A stretch of DNA of 64,000 bases from MPNO01 sp965205995. Lineage in GTDB: Bacteria; Pseudomonadota; Alphaproteobacteria; MPNO01. This document shows positions 25,314-33,697 of this stretch, piece after piece (position 1 is the stretch's first letter; every line of letters begins with the position of its first letter). The stretch lies in NCBI GenBank assembly GCA_965205995.1, contig OZ242200.1, positions 4,340,001 through 4,404,000 of the forward strand, given 5' to 3'. Both the position numbers and the translations under genes were made by a program. The notes below the pieces were generated by a model, which saw nothing but the letters and a program-made list of their open reading frames with translations, searched no databases and had not been told where the DNA came from.

Positions 25314-27344
25314 TTACCTCGGCGCCGCGGCGATATTGCCCCCGTCGACGGTGAGCACCGCCCCGGTGGTCTTCTCGGCGAGCGCCAAATCGACGAACGC
25401 CCGCGCGGCGTCCTCGGCCGTCACCTCGCGACCGAGCAGATTGCCGGCCATATAGGCCTCGACCGTGACGCCGCGCGCCCGGGCGCGCTCCTCGATCATG
25501 GGTTGGCTCAGGAGCCCGCTCCTTATGCGGTCGGCGTTGACCGCGTTGGCGCGGATGCCCTCGGCGCCGTGGTCGAGCGCGTATTGCCGCATCAGGAACA
25601 GGGTCGCCGCCTTGGCCAGGCCGTAGGGGCCGAAATCGGGACCCGGGATCACCGCCTGCTTGGAGGTGTTGAACAGGAGCACCCCGCCGAGCCCCTGCGC
25701 CCGCATGATGCCGACGGCCGCCTGGGCGGCGCGCTGGTGGCCGTAGAAGTTGAGCTCGAAACTCTCGCGGATCACCGCCTCGTCGACCTCGCCGATCTTG
25801 CCCTGCCACGCCGCGCCGGCGTTCGAGACCAGGATGTCGAGCCCGCCGAAGGACCCGGCCACGCCATCGAAAGCCGCCGTGACCGAAGCCGGATCGGTGA
25901 CGTCGCAGGCGAATGCGCGCCCGCCGACCGCCACTGCCGTGTCCTCCGCGGCCTCGCGGTCGCGGTCGAGGATCGCCACCTCCGCGCCTTCGCGCGCAAA
26001 GGCCTCCGCCGTCGCCCGGCCGATGCCGGACGCGCCGCCGGTCACCGCGACGATGCGGCGCGCGAGCGGCTTTTCCGTCGCCTTGCCGAGCTTCGCCTGT
26101 TCCAGCGACCAGTACTCGACGTCGAAGATGTCCGCCTCGGAAATGCTTTCGAAGCGGCCGATGGACTCCGCCGCGGCGACCACCCGCGCCGTGGTTTCCG
26201 CCAGATCGGCGGCGATTGCCGCCGCCCGGGACGAGCTGCCGAGGCCGAACAATCCGAGCCCCGGGACCAGGATCACGCGGGGATAGGGGTCGAGAGCCCG
26301 TCTGGGCTCCGCCTGGCGCGCGTTGTTGCGCGCGAAATAGGCCTCGTAGTCGGTCATGAAGGCGGCGATCGCCGCCTCCGCGTCGCGGGCGAAGCGTGCG
26401 AGCGCGCCCGGCCGGGGCGGCGTCAGGATCAGCGGTCTCGGCTTGGTGCGGATCGCGTGGTCGGGCGTGACCGGGCCGGAGGCGGAGCGTTCGAGACCCT
26501 CGCGATCGACGAACGCGCGGACCTCGTCGCCGGCGCGGAAGTCGAGGATGAGCCGGCCGGCGCCGCTCGCGAGCCCGCGCAGGACGGGTGCGATCGCGGC
26601 TGCCGATACAACCGGCTCAGCCTTTGCCACACCAGATACCGGCACCGCCGTCCGCCGCCGCGCGATATGCTCTTCGGCCTTGCCGACCGCCGCGATCATC
26701 CGCTCATAGGCTTCCTCCGCGGTCTCGCCGAAGGTGAAGATGCCGTGCTTGAGGAGGACCAGCCCTTGCACCGAGGGCGCCTCGGCATGGACCGCGGCGC
26801 AGGCCCTGGCGAGCCCGAACCCCGGCATGATGTAAGGGACCAGCCCCATCGTGCCGCCATAGACCTCGCGGCAGATCGCCTCGCCGTCCGGCTGGTCGGT
26901 CAGCGCGAGGACCGCATCGGCATGCGTATGGTCGACGAATTTCTGCGGCAGAAACGCGTGCAGGAGGGTTTCCACCGACGGGTTGGGCGCGCGCGGGTCG
27001 AGCAGGTTGACGCGCTGAAAATCCACCATGTCTTCGTCGCTGAGCCGGTCGAGAGCGGCGAGCCGGCGCAGCGGTTGGAGCCGCACCGCGGGCAGGCCGG
27101 ACGGTTCGATATCGGCCATGTCCCAGCCGCTGCCCTTGACGCAAAGCACGTCCGACATATCGCCCAGGATGTCGGCGATCGTCGTCTTGACCGAGGTGTT
27201 GCCGCCGCCGTGCAGCACGAGGCGCGCATCCCCGCCGAGAAGCCGCGTCGTGTAGACCCGGAGCGCGACGTCTTCGGAAACCCCGTCGGCCTCGTATCGG
27301 GAGACCGTGGCAGCGGCATCGCGCGCCGAATAGAGGCTTTGCAT
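25314..27344 (-). CDS. Class II aldolase / short-chain dehydrogenase fusion
   Basis: A 676-residue two-domain enzyme. The N-terminal class II aldolase domain has GGGNTSVK (47-54), zinc ligands His139 and His141 (DHTHAD) and His200 (LLKHGIFTFG). The C-terminal Rossmann domain has TGGASGIG at 435-442, NAG, and the catalytic Tyr574-Lys578 (YGLAK). This fusion family is known mainly from rhamnulose-phosphate cleavage. Here it follows mtnP and mtnA, its start lying 2 bases after the mtnA stop, so the likely substrate is 5-methylthioribulose 1-phosphate: cleavage to DHAP and methylthioacetaldehyde, then turnover of the aldehyde. Domains are certain, the substrate is inference. Confidence 0.88.
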   Translation of the reverse strand: MQSLYSARDAAATVSRYEADGVSEDVALRVYTTRLLGGDARLVLHGGGNTSVKTTIADILGDMSDVLCVKGSGWDMADIEPSGLPAVRLQPLRRLAALDRLSDEDMVDFQRVNLLDPRAPNPSVETLLHAFLPQKFVDHTHADAVLALTDQPDGEAICREVYGGTMGLVPYIMPGFGLARACAAVHAEAPSVQGLVLLKHGIFTFGETAEEAYERMIAAVGKAEEHIARRRTAVPVSGVAKAEPVVSAAAIAPVLRGLASGAGRLILDFRAGDEVRAFVDREGLERSASGPVTPDHAIRTKPRPLILTPPRPGALARFARDAEAAIAAFMTDYEAYFARNNARQAEPRRALDPYPRVILVPGLGLFGLGSSSRAAAIAADLAETTARVVAAAESIGRFESISEADIFDVEYWSLEQAKLGKATEKPLARRIVAVTGGASGIGRATAEAFAREGAEVAILDRDREAAEDTAVAVGGRAFACDVTDPASVTAAFDGVAGSFGGLDILVSNAGAAWQGKIGEVDEAVIRESFELNFYGHQRAAQAAVGIMRAQGLGGVLLFNTSKQAVIPGPDFGPYGLAKAATLFLMRQYALDHGAEGIRANAVNADRIRSGLLSQPMIEERARARGVTVEAYMAGNLLGREVTAEDAARAFVDLALAEKTTGAVLTVDGGNIAAAPR

Positions 27345-27346
27345 CT

Positions 27347-28447
27347 CTACCCCGCCGCCGCCCGCCGCCGCTCCGGGTAGAGCGAGAGCAGGCCCTCGCC
27401 GGAGGCCTCGGCCACGCCGCGCTCGGTGATCAGGGCGGTCACCAGCCGGGCCGGAGTTATGTCGAATCCGGGGTTGAAGACCGGGCTCGCCGCGGGGGTC
27501 AGGCGGACGGTGCGGAGCTCGCCCGTCTCGGTCGCGCCGGTCACGGTCGATACCTCCTCGCCCGCGCGTTCCTCGATCGGCAGGTCCGCGCCGGTCTCCG
27601 CCGTCCAGTCGATCGTCGGGCCGGGCAAAGCGACATAGAACGGGATTTCGTTGTCGAAGGCCGCGAGCGCCTTGAGATAGGTGCCGATCTTGTTGCACAC
27701 GTCGCCGTTGGCGCAGGTCCGGTCGGTGCCGGTGATGCAGAGATCGACCCGCCTTTCCCGCATCAGATGGCCGCCGGCGTTGTCGACGATCACGGTGTGC
27801 GGCACGCCATGGGCGGCAAGCTCCCAGGCGGTGAGCCCGGCGCCCTGGTTGCGCGGCCGGGTCTCGTCGACCCAGACATGGATGTCGGTCCCGGCATCGT
27901 GGGCGCGATAGACCGGGGCGAGGGCGGTGCCGCCGTCGACCGTGGCAAGCCAGCCTGCGTTGCAATGGGTCAGCACATTGACCGGCCCCGGCCGGCCCTC
28001 GGCCGCCGCGCGCAGGAGCGCCACCCCGTGCTCGCCGATCGCCGCGTTGATCGCCACGTCGTCGTCGCAGATCTCGGCCGCCCGGGCATAGGCGCAGTCG
28101 ACGCGCCGCGACTCGTCGACGGCAAGGAGCCGGCCCCTCATGTCGTCCAGCGCCCAGCGCAAATTGACCGCCGTCGGGCGGGTCGCGAGAAGCACCGAAC
28201 AGGCCGCCCGGATCGATTCCGGCGAGGGGTCGCGGCGGACGGCGAGGGAAAGCCCGTAGGCCGCGGTAGCCCCGATCAGCGGCGCGCCGCGCACCTGCAT
28301 GTTCAGGATCGCGGCCGCCGCGTCTTCCAGCGTCGCCAGCCTGGCTATCTCGAAGCGGTGCGGCAGCCCGGTCTGGTCGATGATCTCGACGGTCTCGCCG
28401 TCGGCGGCGAGCTGGATCGACCGCCGCGGGACCCCGTCGACCCTCAT
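27347..28447 (-). CDS. mtnA: Methylthioribose-1-phosphate isomerase
   Basis: A 366-residue isomerase converting 5-methylthioribose 1-phosphate to methylthioribulose 1-phosphate. Catalytic residues are visible: Cys162 in LTHCNAG and Asp242 in ITGTDRTCANGDVCNKIGTY, with VRGAPLIGATAAYGL and DETRPRNQGAGLTAWEL also diagnostic. The start at 28447 overlaps the mtnP stop by 4 bases; the longer open frame upstream is inside mtnP. It is the middle gene of mtnP-mtnA-aldolase. Related eIF2B-like proteins are excluded by the full MtnA signature. Confidence 0.95.
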   Translation of the reverse strand: MRVDGVPRRSIQLAADGETVEIIDQTGLPHRFEIARLATLEDAAAAILNMQVRGAPLIGATAAYGLSLAVRRDPSPESIRAACSVLLATRPTAVNLRWALDDMRGRLLAVDESRRVDCAYARAAEICDDDVAINAAIGEHGVALLRAAAEGRPGPVNVLTHCNAGWLATVDGGTALAPVYRAHDAGTDIHVWVDETRPRNQGAGLTAWELAAHGVPHTVIVDNAGGHLMRERRVDLCITGTDRTCANGDVCNKIGTYLKALAAFDNEIPFYVALPGPTIDWTAETGADLPIEERAGEEVSTVTGATETGELRTVRLTPAASPVFNPGFDITPARLVTALITERGVAEASGEGLLSLYPERRRAAAG

Positions 28448-29331
28448 CGTCCGAGCGCGCGCCCGGCGATCGCGCCGAGCCGTGCCGCGAGCTCGGGATC
28501 GCGCGCGTCGGCCGGGGTGATCAGCGCGGTGTCGAGGGTGGTGTGGCAACCGGCCGCGCAGGCCGACCGCCGGCCGCCGAGCAGCGGCACGACCGCTTCG
28601 ACCAGCGCCCTTGCATGGGCGGCATTTTCCTGCAGCACCGCGATCACCGCCTCGACCGTCACATCGTCATGGCCCGGATGCCAGCAATCGTAATCGGTGA
28701 CCATCGCGACCGTCGCGTAGCACATCTCGGCCTCGCGGGCGAGCTTGGCCTCCGGCATGTTGGTCATGCCGATCACGTTGGCCCCCCATTTGCGGTAGAG
28801 CTCGGACTCGGCCCGGCTGGAGAATTGCGGGCCGTCGATCACCACATAGGTGCCGCCGCGCACGGTCTCGATGTCGAGCCCCGAAGCGGCCTCCTCCAGC
28901 GCATCGCCGAGCCGGGGACAGACCGGGTCCGCCATCGACACATGGGCGACCAGGCCGGTTCCGAAAAAGGTCGTGATGCGCTGGAAGGTGCGGTCGATGA
29001 ACTGGTCGACCAGCACGAAAGTGCCCGGCGCCAGCGTCTCGTCCAAGCTGCCGACGGCGCTCAGCGAAAGGATCTCGGTCGCGCCCACGCGCTTGAGAGC
29101 GTCGATATTGGCGCGGAAGTTGATCTCGCCCGGGGGCGTCGCGTGGCCCCTTCCGTGGCGCGGCAGGAAAGCGAGTCTGTGGCCGCCGAGCGAGCCCAGC
29201 AGGATCTCGTCCGAGGGTGAGCCGAAGGGTGTGTCCACCGCCTCCCGGCGCCGGTCGGTCAGCCCGTCGATGTCATAGAGGCCGCTGCCGCCGATGATCC
29301 CGATAACCGGCGGCGTTCCCGGTTCCGCCAT
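28444..29331 (-). CDS. mtnP: Methylthioadenosine phosphorylase
   Basis: A 295-residue phosphorylase splitting 5'-methylthioadenosine into adenine and methylthioribose 1-phosphate. Motifs are IGIIGGSGLYD at 10-20, the phosphate-binding PRHGRGH, NFRANIDALK, the substrate loop GMTNMPEAKLAREAEMCY and VTDYDCWHPG with the catalytic Asp. Because it yields the 1-phosphate directly, no mtnK kinase is needed, and none is present. It is the first gene of the operon; cytochrome c1 ends 30 bases upstream, a neighbourhood seen in related Rhodospirillales. Confidence 0.95.
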   Translation of the reverse strand: MAEPGTPPVIGIIGGSGLYDIDGLTDRRREAVDTPFGSPSDEILLGSLGGHRLAFLPRHGRGHATPPGEINFRANIDALKRVGATEILSLSAVGSLDETLAPGTFVLVDQFIDRTFQRITTFFGTGLVAHVSMADPVCPRLGDALEEAASGLDIETVRGGTYVVIDGPQFSSRAESELYRKWGANVIGMTNMPEAKLAREAEMCYATVAMVTDYDCWHPGHDDVTVEAVIAVLQENAAHARALVEAVVPLLGGRRSACAAGCHTTLDTALITPADARDPELAARLGAIAGRALGR

Positions 29332-29361
29332 CGCGTCTCCTCCCGACGGTGCGGCCCTCCG

Positions 29362-30126
29362 TCAGTGCGGGACGTCGGACCAGACCGCCCGCTTGACCGC
29401 GTAGAGCATGCCGGTGAGCAGGAGCAGGAAGAGAACCACCTTCACCCCCATGCGCTTGCGCTCCTCCAACTCTGGCTCGGCGGTCCAGACCAGGAAATTG
29501 GTCACGTCCTTCGCCATCTGGCTCACGGTCGCCTCGGTGCCGTCCGCGTATTCGACCAGTTCCTCGCTCAACGGCGCCGGCATCGCGATCTGGTGGCCCG
29601 GGAAGTACATGTTGTAAGCCATCCCCTCGGACATCTCCTTGTCCTGCGGCGCGTCCTTGTAGCCCACCATCAGCCCGTATACGTAGCCGGGACCGCCGAC
29701 GCGCGCCTTGGTCATCAGGGACAGATCGGGCGGCAGCGCGCCGTTATTGGCCGCGCGCGCGGCGTTGTCGTTGGGGAAGGGCGAGACGAAACGGTCGCTC
29801 GGCCGGCCGGGGCGGTCGAACATCTCGCCTTCGGCGTCGGGGCCGTCCTCGATCTCGATTTCGGCGGCGATCTCCTTGATCTGGGCCTCGGAGAACCCGA
29901 TCGCCTCCAGGCTGCGATAGGAGACCAGGCGCAGCGAATGGCAGACCGCGCAGACTTCGGTATAGACCTGGAACCCGCGCCGGAGCGCCGCCCGGTCGAA
30001 AGAGCCGAACAACCCGTCGAACGTCCACTTCACGCTCGGCGCGGCGACGGCGTCGTCCGCCGCCATGGCCGGGCCCGAACCGATCACGACAAGCGCGGTG
30101 ACGATGACACCGATGGTCCGCTTCAT
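29362..30126 (-). CDS. petC: Ubiquinol-cytochrome c reductase, cytochrome c1
   Basis: A 254-residue cytochrome c1. A signal peptide (MKRTIGVIVTALVVIGSG to AMAAD) is followed by the haem c site Cys59-Ala-Val-Cys62-His63, NGALPPDLSLMTKARVGGPGYV, the region with the axial Met (HQIAMPAPLS) and a C-terminal membrane anchor (VKVVLFLLLLTGMLYAVKR). It passes electrons from the Rieske protein to soluble cytochrome c in the periplasm. The start overlaps the cytochrome b stop by 4 bases. Confidence 0.96.
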   Translation of the reverse strand: MKRTIGVIVTALVVIGSGPAMAADDAVAAPSVKWTFDGLFGSFDRAALRRGFQVYTEVCAVCHSLRLVSYRSLEAIGFSEAQIKEIAAEIEIEDGPDAEGEMFDRPGRPSDRFVSPFPNDNAARAANNGALPPDLSLMTKARVGGPGYVYGLMVGYKDAPQDKEMSEGMAYNMYFPGHQIAMPAPLSEELVEYADGTEATVSQMAKDVTNFLVWTAEPELEERKRMGVKVVLFLLLLTGMLYAVKRAVWSDVPH

Positions 30127-31403
30127 TGCGCTTTCTCCATCGGCTGTTCCGCCGCCGCAGACGGCCCCCCGGCCCCGCCGAGCACCGGCTCGGCGATGCT
30201 GGTCGGCAGCGGCCGCGGCGTCTCGATGATGGACAAGAGCGGCATCAGAATCAGGAAATGCGCGAAGTAGTACAGGGTCGCGATCTGCCCGATGATCACG
30301 AAGATACCCTCGGGCGGGTTGCCGCCGACCCAGCCCAGCACCAGGCAATCGATCACCAGCACCCAGAAGAGCTGCTTGTAAATCGGGCGGTAGCGCGCGC
30401 TCCGCACCGGCGACCGGTCGAGCCACGGGACCAGGAACAGGACCAGGATCGAGCCGAACATCAGCACCACGCCGATCAGCTTCGCCGACAGGAACCAGAT
30501 GTCGAAGGTGATGGACCGGAGGATCGCGTAGTAGGGCAGGAAATACCACTCGGGCACGATATGCGGCGGGGTCTGCAGCGGGTTGGCGGGGATGTAGTTC
30601 TCGGGCTCGCCGAAGAAATTGGGCGCGAAGAACACGAAACCCGCGAAGATCGTGAGGAAGGCGCTGAGCCCGAACAAATCCTTGACGGTGTAATAGGGAT
30701 GGAAGGGGATCTTGTCCTGCGGACCCTTGGCATCGATCCCGAGCGGGTTGCTCGACCCGTGCTGGTGCAGCGACACCATGTGCAGGACGACCACGCCGAC
30801 GATCACGAAGGGCATCAGATAATGCAGGCTGTAGAACCGGTTGAGCGTCGGGTTGTCGACGGTGAAGCCGCCCCACAACCAGGACACGATGACGTCGCCG
30901 ACGATCGGCACCGCCGAGAACAGGTTGGTGATCACGGTCGCGCCCCAGAAGCTCATCTGGCCCCAGGGGAGGACATAGCCCATGAACGCCGAGGCCATCA
31001 TGCAAAGCAGGATGACCACGCCCAGAATCCAGAGGATCTCGCGCGGCGATTTGTAGGAGCCGTAATAGAGCCCGCGGAAAATGTGGATGTAGACGATGAC
31101 GAAGAAGGCCGATCCGCCGTTGGAGTGGATATAGCGCAGCAGCCAGCCATAGTTCACATCGCGCATGATGCGCTCGACGCTGTCGAAGGCGTGATCGACA
31201 TGCGGGGTGTAGTGCATCGCCAGCACGATGCCGGTCACGATCATGATGACCAGCACGATCCCGGCGAGGGAACCGAAATTCCACCAGTAGTTCAGATTGC
31301 GCGGGGTCGGGTAGTCGACCAGCTCCTTCTCGACGAAGGAGAACATCGGCAGGCGGTAGTCGATCCACTGAACCAGGCGGTTCTTCATCCAGGGCTGCGT
31401 CAT
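30123..31403 (-). CDS. petB: Ubiquinol-cytochrome c reductase, cytochrome b
   Basis: A 426-residue cytochrome b of the bc1 complex, with eight expected membrane helices. Recognisable parts are LNYWWNFGSLAGIVLVIMIV, the haem-ligand helix with HIFRGLYYG, GYVLPWGQMSFWGATVITN (Qo region), the PEWYFLPYYAILRS motif of the quinol oxidation site and the SLHQHGSSNP loop. The C-terminal extension after the last helix is Pro/Ala-rich. It lies 13 bases downstream of petA and overlaps petC, a standard petABC operon. Confidence 0.97.
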   Translation of the reverse strand: MTQPWMKNRLVQWIDYRLPMFSFVEKELVDYPTPRNLNYWWNFGSLAGIVLVIMIVTGIVLAMHYTPHVDHAFDSVERIMRDVNYGWLLRYIHSNGGSAFFVIVYIHIFRGLYYGSYKSPREILWILGVVILLCMMASAFMGYVLPWGQMSFWGATVITNLFSAVPIVGDVIVSWLWGGFTVDNPTLNRFYSLHYLMPFVIVGVVVLHMVSLHQHGSSNPLGIDAKGPQDKIPFHPYYTVKDLFGLSAFLTIFAGFVFFAPNFFGEPENYIPANPLQTPPHIVPEWYFLPYYAILRSITFDIWFLSAKLIGVVLMFGSILVLFLVPWLDRSPVRSARYRPIYKQLFWVLVIDCLVLGWVGGNPPEGIFVIIGQIATLYYFAHFLILMPLLSIIETPRPLPTSIAEPVLGGAGGPSAAAEQPMEKAQ

Positions 31404-31416
31404 GGACTTTCCCCCC

Positions 31417-31968
31417 CTAGCCGATGCGCACGAGGCTGTCGGACAGGAACTCGTAGGCCGGCACCGGCAGGTTCTTCGGCGCGGGCCCTTTGCGGATCCG
31501 CCCGGAGATGTCGTAGTGCGAGCCGTGGCAGGGGCAGAACCAGCCGCCGTAGTCGCCCTTCCGGTCGCCGGCCGCCTGGCCCTTGGGGATGCATCCGAGA
31601 TGGGTGCAAACGCCGACCACGATCAGCCATTCCGGTTTCTTGGTCCGCTGGTCGTCGGTCTGGGGATCGGGAAGCGCGTCGAGCTCGACCGTCTGCGCCT
31701 CCGTGATCTCGGCATCGGTCCGGCGGCGGATGAACACCGGCTTGCCCTGCCACACGACGGTGATGCTCTGCCCCGGCTCGATCGGTGAAATATCGACTTC
31801 GGTGGTCGCCAGCGCGAGCGTGTCCGCGGCCGGGCTCATCTGGTGGATCAACGGCCACAGCGCGACCGCGCTGCCGGCGGCGCCGAACGCGCCGGTCGCC
31901 AGATAGAGAAAATCGCGGCGCGTTTCGCCGTGGCCGTCGCCGGCCCTGGTGTCCTCGGAATCCGCCAT
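31417..31968 (-). CDS. petA: Rieske iron-sulfur subunit, canonical copy
   Basis: A 183-residue Rieske protein of the bc1 complex. A twin-arginine signal anchor (TRRDFLYLATGAFGAAGS, Arg17-Arg18) is kept as the membrane helix. The 2Fe-2S ligands are Cys121 and His123 (CTHLGC, with Cys126 for the disulfide) and Cys145 and His148 (CPCHGSHYD, with Cys147), followed by the GPAP loop. All conserved residues are present, so this is presumably the working subunit. It is the closer of two copies to petB and lies in the same operon. Confidence 0.96.
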   Translation of the reverse strand: MADSEDTRAGDGHGETRRDFLYLATGAFGAAGSAVALWPLIHQMSPAADTLALATTEVDISPIEPGQSITVVWQGKPVFIRRRTDAEITEAQTVELDALPDPQTDDQRTKKPEWLIVVGVCTHLGCIPKGQAAGDRKGDYGGWFCPCHGSHYDISGRIRKGPAPKNLPVPAYEFLSDSLVRIG

Positions 31969-32019
31969 AGAAGAACCTCTCGGCAGGGCAGGTAAGCACG
32001 TTGCGGTTTGCAGCCGCGA

Positions 32020-32048
32020 AAACTAGCCGCCTCTGGCGGGCGCCGCAA
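32020..32048 (-). promoter_or_regulatory. Possible promoter for petABC
   Basis: On the minus strand TTGCGG (32043-32048) and TAGTTT (32020-32025) are 17 bases apart, about 50 bases upstream of the canonical petA start. It would let petABC be expressed without the second Rieske gene. Match to consensus is modest. Confidence 0.3.
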
Positions 32049-32115
32049 CGGGGATCAGAAACGCGGCCGGGCGGCCGCGTCCGGAACAGGCGCACGCCGC
32101 ATGGACGTCCCCTCC

Positions 32116-32661
32116 CTAGCCGATGCGCACGCGGCTGTCGGACAGGAACTCGTACGTTGGCACCGGCAGGTTCTTCGGCGCGGGCCCCTTGCGGATGCGT
32201 CCGGAAGTGTCGTAGTGGGACCAGTGGCAGGGGCACAACCAGCCCCCGTATTCGCCCTTCCTGTCGCGGGTCGCCTGGCCCTTGGGGATGCAGCCGAGAT
32301 GGGTGCAGACGCCGACGACGATCAGCCATTCCGGCTTCCTGGCCCGCTGCATGTCGGACTGGGGATCGGGAAGGGCGTCGAGCGCGACCGCCCGCGCCTC
32401 CTCGATCTCGGCATCGCTGCGCCGGCGGATGAAGACCGGCTTGCCCTGCCACAGCACGGTGATGCTTTGCCCGGTCTCGATCGGCGAAAGGTCGACCTCG
32501 ATAGTCTCCAGCGCCAGCGTGTCCGCGGCCGCGTCCATCTGGTGGATCAGCGGCCAGAGCGCGACCGCGCTGCCCGCGGCGCCCAGCGCACCGGTCGCCA
32601 GGTAGAGGAAATCTCGGCGCGATTCGCCGTGACCGGCCCTGGTGTCCTCCGAATCCGCCAT
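32116..32661 (-). CDS. Rieske iron-sulfur protein, divergent duplicate
   Basis: A 181-residue paralogue of the adjacent PetA, with the twin-arginine anchor (SRRDFLYLATGALGAAGS). Cluster and disulfide residues are kept: Cys119, His121 and Cys124; Cys143, Cys145 and His146. The invariant Gly after the second His is Trp147 (CPCHWSHYD; codon TGG against GGC in the other copy), which should disturb the tight cluster loop and the redox potential or docking. The frame is intact and the rest is under evident constraint, so it may be an alternative subunit rather than a dead gene. It is the outermost gene of the pet cluster. Confidence 0.9.
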   Translation of the reverse strand: MADSEDTRAGHGESRRDFLYLATGALGAAGSAVALWPLIHQMDAAADTLALETIEVDLSPIETGQSITVLWQGKPVFIRRRSDAEIEEARAVALDALPDPQSDMQRARKPEWLIVVGVCTHLGCIPKGQATRDRKGEYGGWLCPCHWSHYDTSGRIRKGPAPKNLPVPTYEFLSDSRVRIG

Positions 32662-32758
32662 AGAAGACCCTCTCGGCAGGCGGGAATACTCGTTACAGTC
32701 AGCAGCCGCGAAAACTGGCTGCCGCCGGCGCGTGAATCGCGCAGCGCGCAGACCAACG

Positions 32759-32786
32759 GGTATAATCGATTCCCTCGCCAAATCAA
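32759..32786. promoter_or_regulatory. Overlapping divergent promoters, Rieske copy and hemF
   Basis: On the minus strand TTGATT (32781-32786) and TATACC (32759-32764) are 16 bases apart, facing the second Rieske gene. On the plus strand a perfect TATAAT lies at 32761-32766, facing hemF, though with no good -35 element. The two -10 elements share bases, so polymerase could not occupy both at once. Confidence 0.4.
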
Positions 32787-32827
32787 GGACCAACCGGCGG
32801 GGCGGCGGGACCGGAGAAGCAGACGCA

Positions 32828-33682
32828 ATGACGGTCGACGACAGGCGGGAACGCGCCGCGGCGTGGTTCAGAACCCTTCGCGACCGGTTTTGCGCCGCGT
32901 TCGAAGCGCTGGAGGACGCCCATCGGGACGGGACCGGCCCGCCCGGACGGTTCGAGCGCAACACCTGGCAGCGGCCGACCGAGGACGGCGGCGACGGCGG
33001 CGGCGGCGAGATGTCGATCATGAAGGGCCGCGTGTTCGAGAAGGTCGGGGTCAATTTCTCGGCCGTGCACGGCGCGTTCTCGCCGCAGTTCCAGGGCCGG
33101 ATTCCGGGTGCGGAGGACGATCCCCGCTTCTGGGCGAGCGGTATCTCGGTGGTCGCCCATCTGTGCTCGCCCCTGGTGCCGGCGATGCATATGAACACGC
33201 GTTTTATCGTGACCGCCAGGACCTGGTTCGGCGGCGGCGGCGATCTGACCCCGATTTATCCGGACGACGAAGCGGCGGCGGCGTTCCACGCCGCGCTGCA
33301 AACCGCCTGCGATGCCTACCGCCCGGGCTGCTATGCGGCCTACAAGGAGGCCTGCGACAAGTATTTCTTCCTGCCCCACCGGGACGAGCCGCGCGGCGCC
33401 GGCGGCATCTTCTACGACAATCTGGACAGCGGCGACTGGGAGGCCGATTTCGCCTTCACGCAAGGCGTCGGCCGCGCGGTTCTCGAAACCTATCCCGGGA
33501 TCGTGCGCGGCCGCATGGCGGCGCCCTGGACCGAGGCCGAGCGCGCCCATCAGCTGGTCCGCCGCGGCCGCTACGTGGAGTTCAACCTGCTCTACGACCG
33601 GGGCACCGAGTTCGGGCTCAAGACCGGCGGCAATGTGGAGGCGATCCTGATGTCGCTGCCGCCCGTCGTCGCCTGGCCCTGA
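32828..33682 (+). CDS. hemF: Oxygen-dependent coproporphyrinogen III oxidase
   Basis: A 284-residue HemF, which decarboxylates coproporphyrinogen III to protoporphyrinogen IX using oxygen in haem synthesis. Motifs are FERNTWQRP, GGGGEMSIMKGRVFEKVGVN, the HMNTRFIVTARTWFGGGGDL signature, FFLPHRDEPRGAGGIFYDNL and the C-terminal YVEFNLLYDRGTEFGLKTGG then NVEAILMSLPP. The start at 32828 (MTVDDRRERAAAWF) fits the family; the open frame before it runs through the divergent promoter. It is divergent from the bc1 genes, which need haem. Confidence 0.96.
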   Translation: MTVDDRRERAAAWFRTLRDRFCAAFEALEDAHRDGTGPPGRFERNTWQRPTEDGGDGGGGEMSIMKGRVFEKVGVNFSAVHGAFSPQFQGRIPGAEDDPRFWASGISVVAHLCSPLVPAMHMNTRFIVTARTWFGGGGDLTPIYPDDEAAAAFHAALQTACDAYRPGCYAAYKEACDKYFFLPHRDEPRGAGGIFYDNLDSGDWEADFAFTQGVGRAVLETYPGIVRGRMAAPWTEAERAHQLVRRGRYVEFNLLYDRGTEFGLKTGGNVEAILMSLPPVVAWP

Positions 33683-33697
33683 CGGCGCCGCCCTGGA

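Larger units (their letters stand above)
31413..32730 (-). repeat. Tandem duplication of the Rieske gene unit
   Basis: Two neighbouring units, about 31413-32037 and 32112-32728, share the Rieske coding sequence, the stop context (ccctagccgatgcgcacg) and part of the upstream region (agaagaaccctctcggcag, and further up agccgcgaaaact). The upstream similarity shows that the duplication included non-coding DNA. By hand count the proteins differ at 26 of 181 aligned residues plus a 2-residue gap, so the copies are old enough to have diverged. Confidence 0.85.
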
